Origin: JAAYXU01 sp050942555
Lineage (GTDB): Bacteria > Bacillota > Clostridia > Christensenellales > UMGS416
DNA: 22,381 bases
NCBI GenBank assembly: GCA_050942555.1
Contig: JBMNNN010000017.1
Span: 1 to 22,381 of the forward strand
Direction of reading: 5' to 3'
This document shows, piece by piece, positions 22,274 through 22,381 of the stretch. Position 1 is the first letter of the stretch; each line of letters starts with the position of its first letter. Position numbers and translations under genes: made by a program. Below the pieces are notes generated by a model. It saw nothing but the letters and a program-made list of their open reading frames with translations. It ran no database searches and was not told the DNA's origin.

Positions 22274-22381
22274 TATACGAGGGCACGATAACCGATGTAG
22301 CCGGATTGATGGTGGGACACGCGACCGACCGGGAAGCGGCTACCGGCTGCACGGTGATACTGTGCCGGGAAGGCGCGGTCG
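22270..22381 (+). CDS. P1 family peptidase (DmpA/L-aminopeptidase-like), 5' part only
   Basis: The gene runs off the right edge after 37 codons. The visible N-terminus, ITDVAGLMVGHATDREAATGCTVILC, matches the start of S58/DmpA-type N-terminal nucleophile peptidases, which cut themselves to form an active aminopeptidase; the self-cleavage site is beyond the window. An AAGGAGG site inside the end of birA precedes the ATG, and the ATGA overlap suggests coupling. The assignment rests on a short segment. Confidence 0.65.
   Translation, partial: MIYEGTITDVAGLMVGHATDREAATGCTVILCREGAV

Overview
The window reads as a chromosomal segment of a GC-rich, Gram-positive Clostridia-type Firmicute. The main evidence is the Firmicutes housekeeping order yqfC-yqfD-phoH-yqfF(pgpH)-ybeY-cdd-era-recO, in which YqfC and YqfD are sporulation-associated families. 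Strong AGGAGG-type ribosome sites, many GTG/TTG starts and 1-4 base start/stop overlaps fit this. Species cannot be read from the sequence. By eye most of the window is well above 60% GC, with one clear exception at about 9060-10276.

Layout. Positions 1-281 hold no gene; they contain a probable recO-operon terminator and a minus-strand promoter facing the left edge. The minus-strand operon yqfC to recO (7633 down to 282) joins a sporulation pair, a PhoH ATPase, a c-di-AMP phosphodiesterase-type 7TM-HD protein, the rRNA-processing protein YbeY, cytidine deaminase, the ribosome-assembly GTPase Era and the repair protein RecO. Upstream lies icd (minus), a eukaryotic-type NADP isocitrate dehydrogenase with its own promoter and terminator. 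Next is a lower-GC islet with a small membrane protein (minus), an AbrB-type regulator (plus) and an ABC ATPase cut off at its signature motif. FeoA and FeoB (ferrous iron uptake) follow on the minus strand.

From 13026 to 21039 a tightly packed plus-strand operon encodes a CoA-acylating aldehyde dehydrogenase, both subunits of a succinyl-CoA-synthetase-type acyl-CoA ligase, and a complete 2-oxo-acid/acetoin dehydrogenase complex (E1 alpha, E1 beta, E2, E3). Together these form an acyl-CoA hub. The complex makes acyl-CoA and NADH, the aldehyde dehydrogenase interconverts acyl-CoA and aldehyde, and the ligase can recover ATP from acyl-CoA. The ligase alpha subunit departs from succinyl-CoA synthetase in two loops near the active site while keeping the phosphorylated histidine, so its acid substrate may not be succinate. 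This operon is the best candidate for an undescribed pathway. Acetoin or 2-oxo-acid oxidation with ATP recovery is a coherent reading but is not proven by sequence.

The right edge has birA (biotin ligase/repressor), overlapping the start of a P1-family (DmpA-like) peptidase that runs off the window. I see no rRNA, tRNA, CRISPR array, transposase or phage genes.
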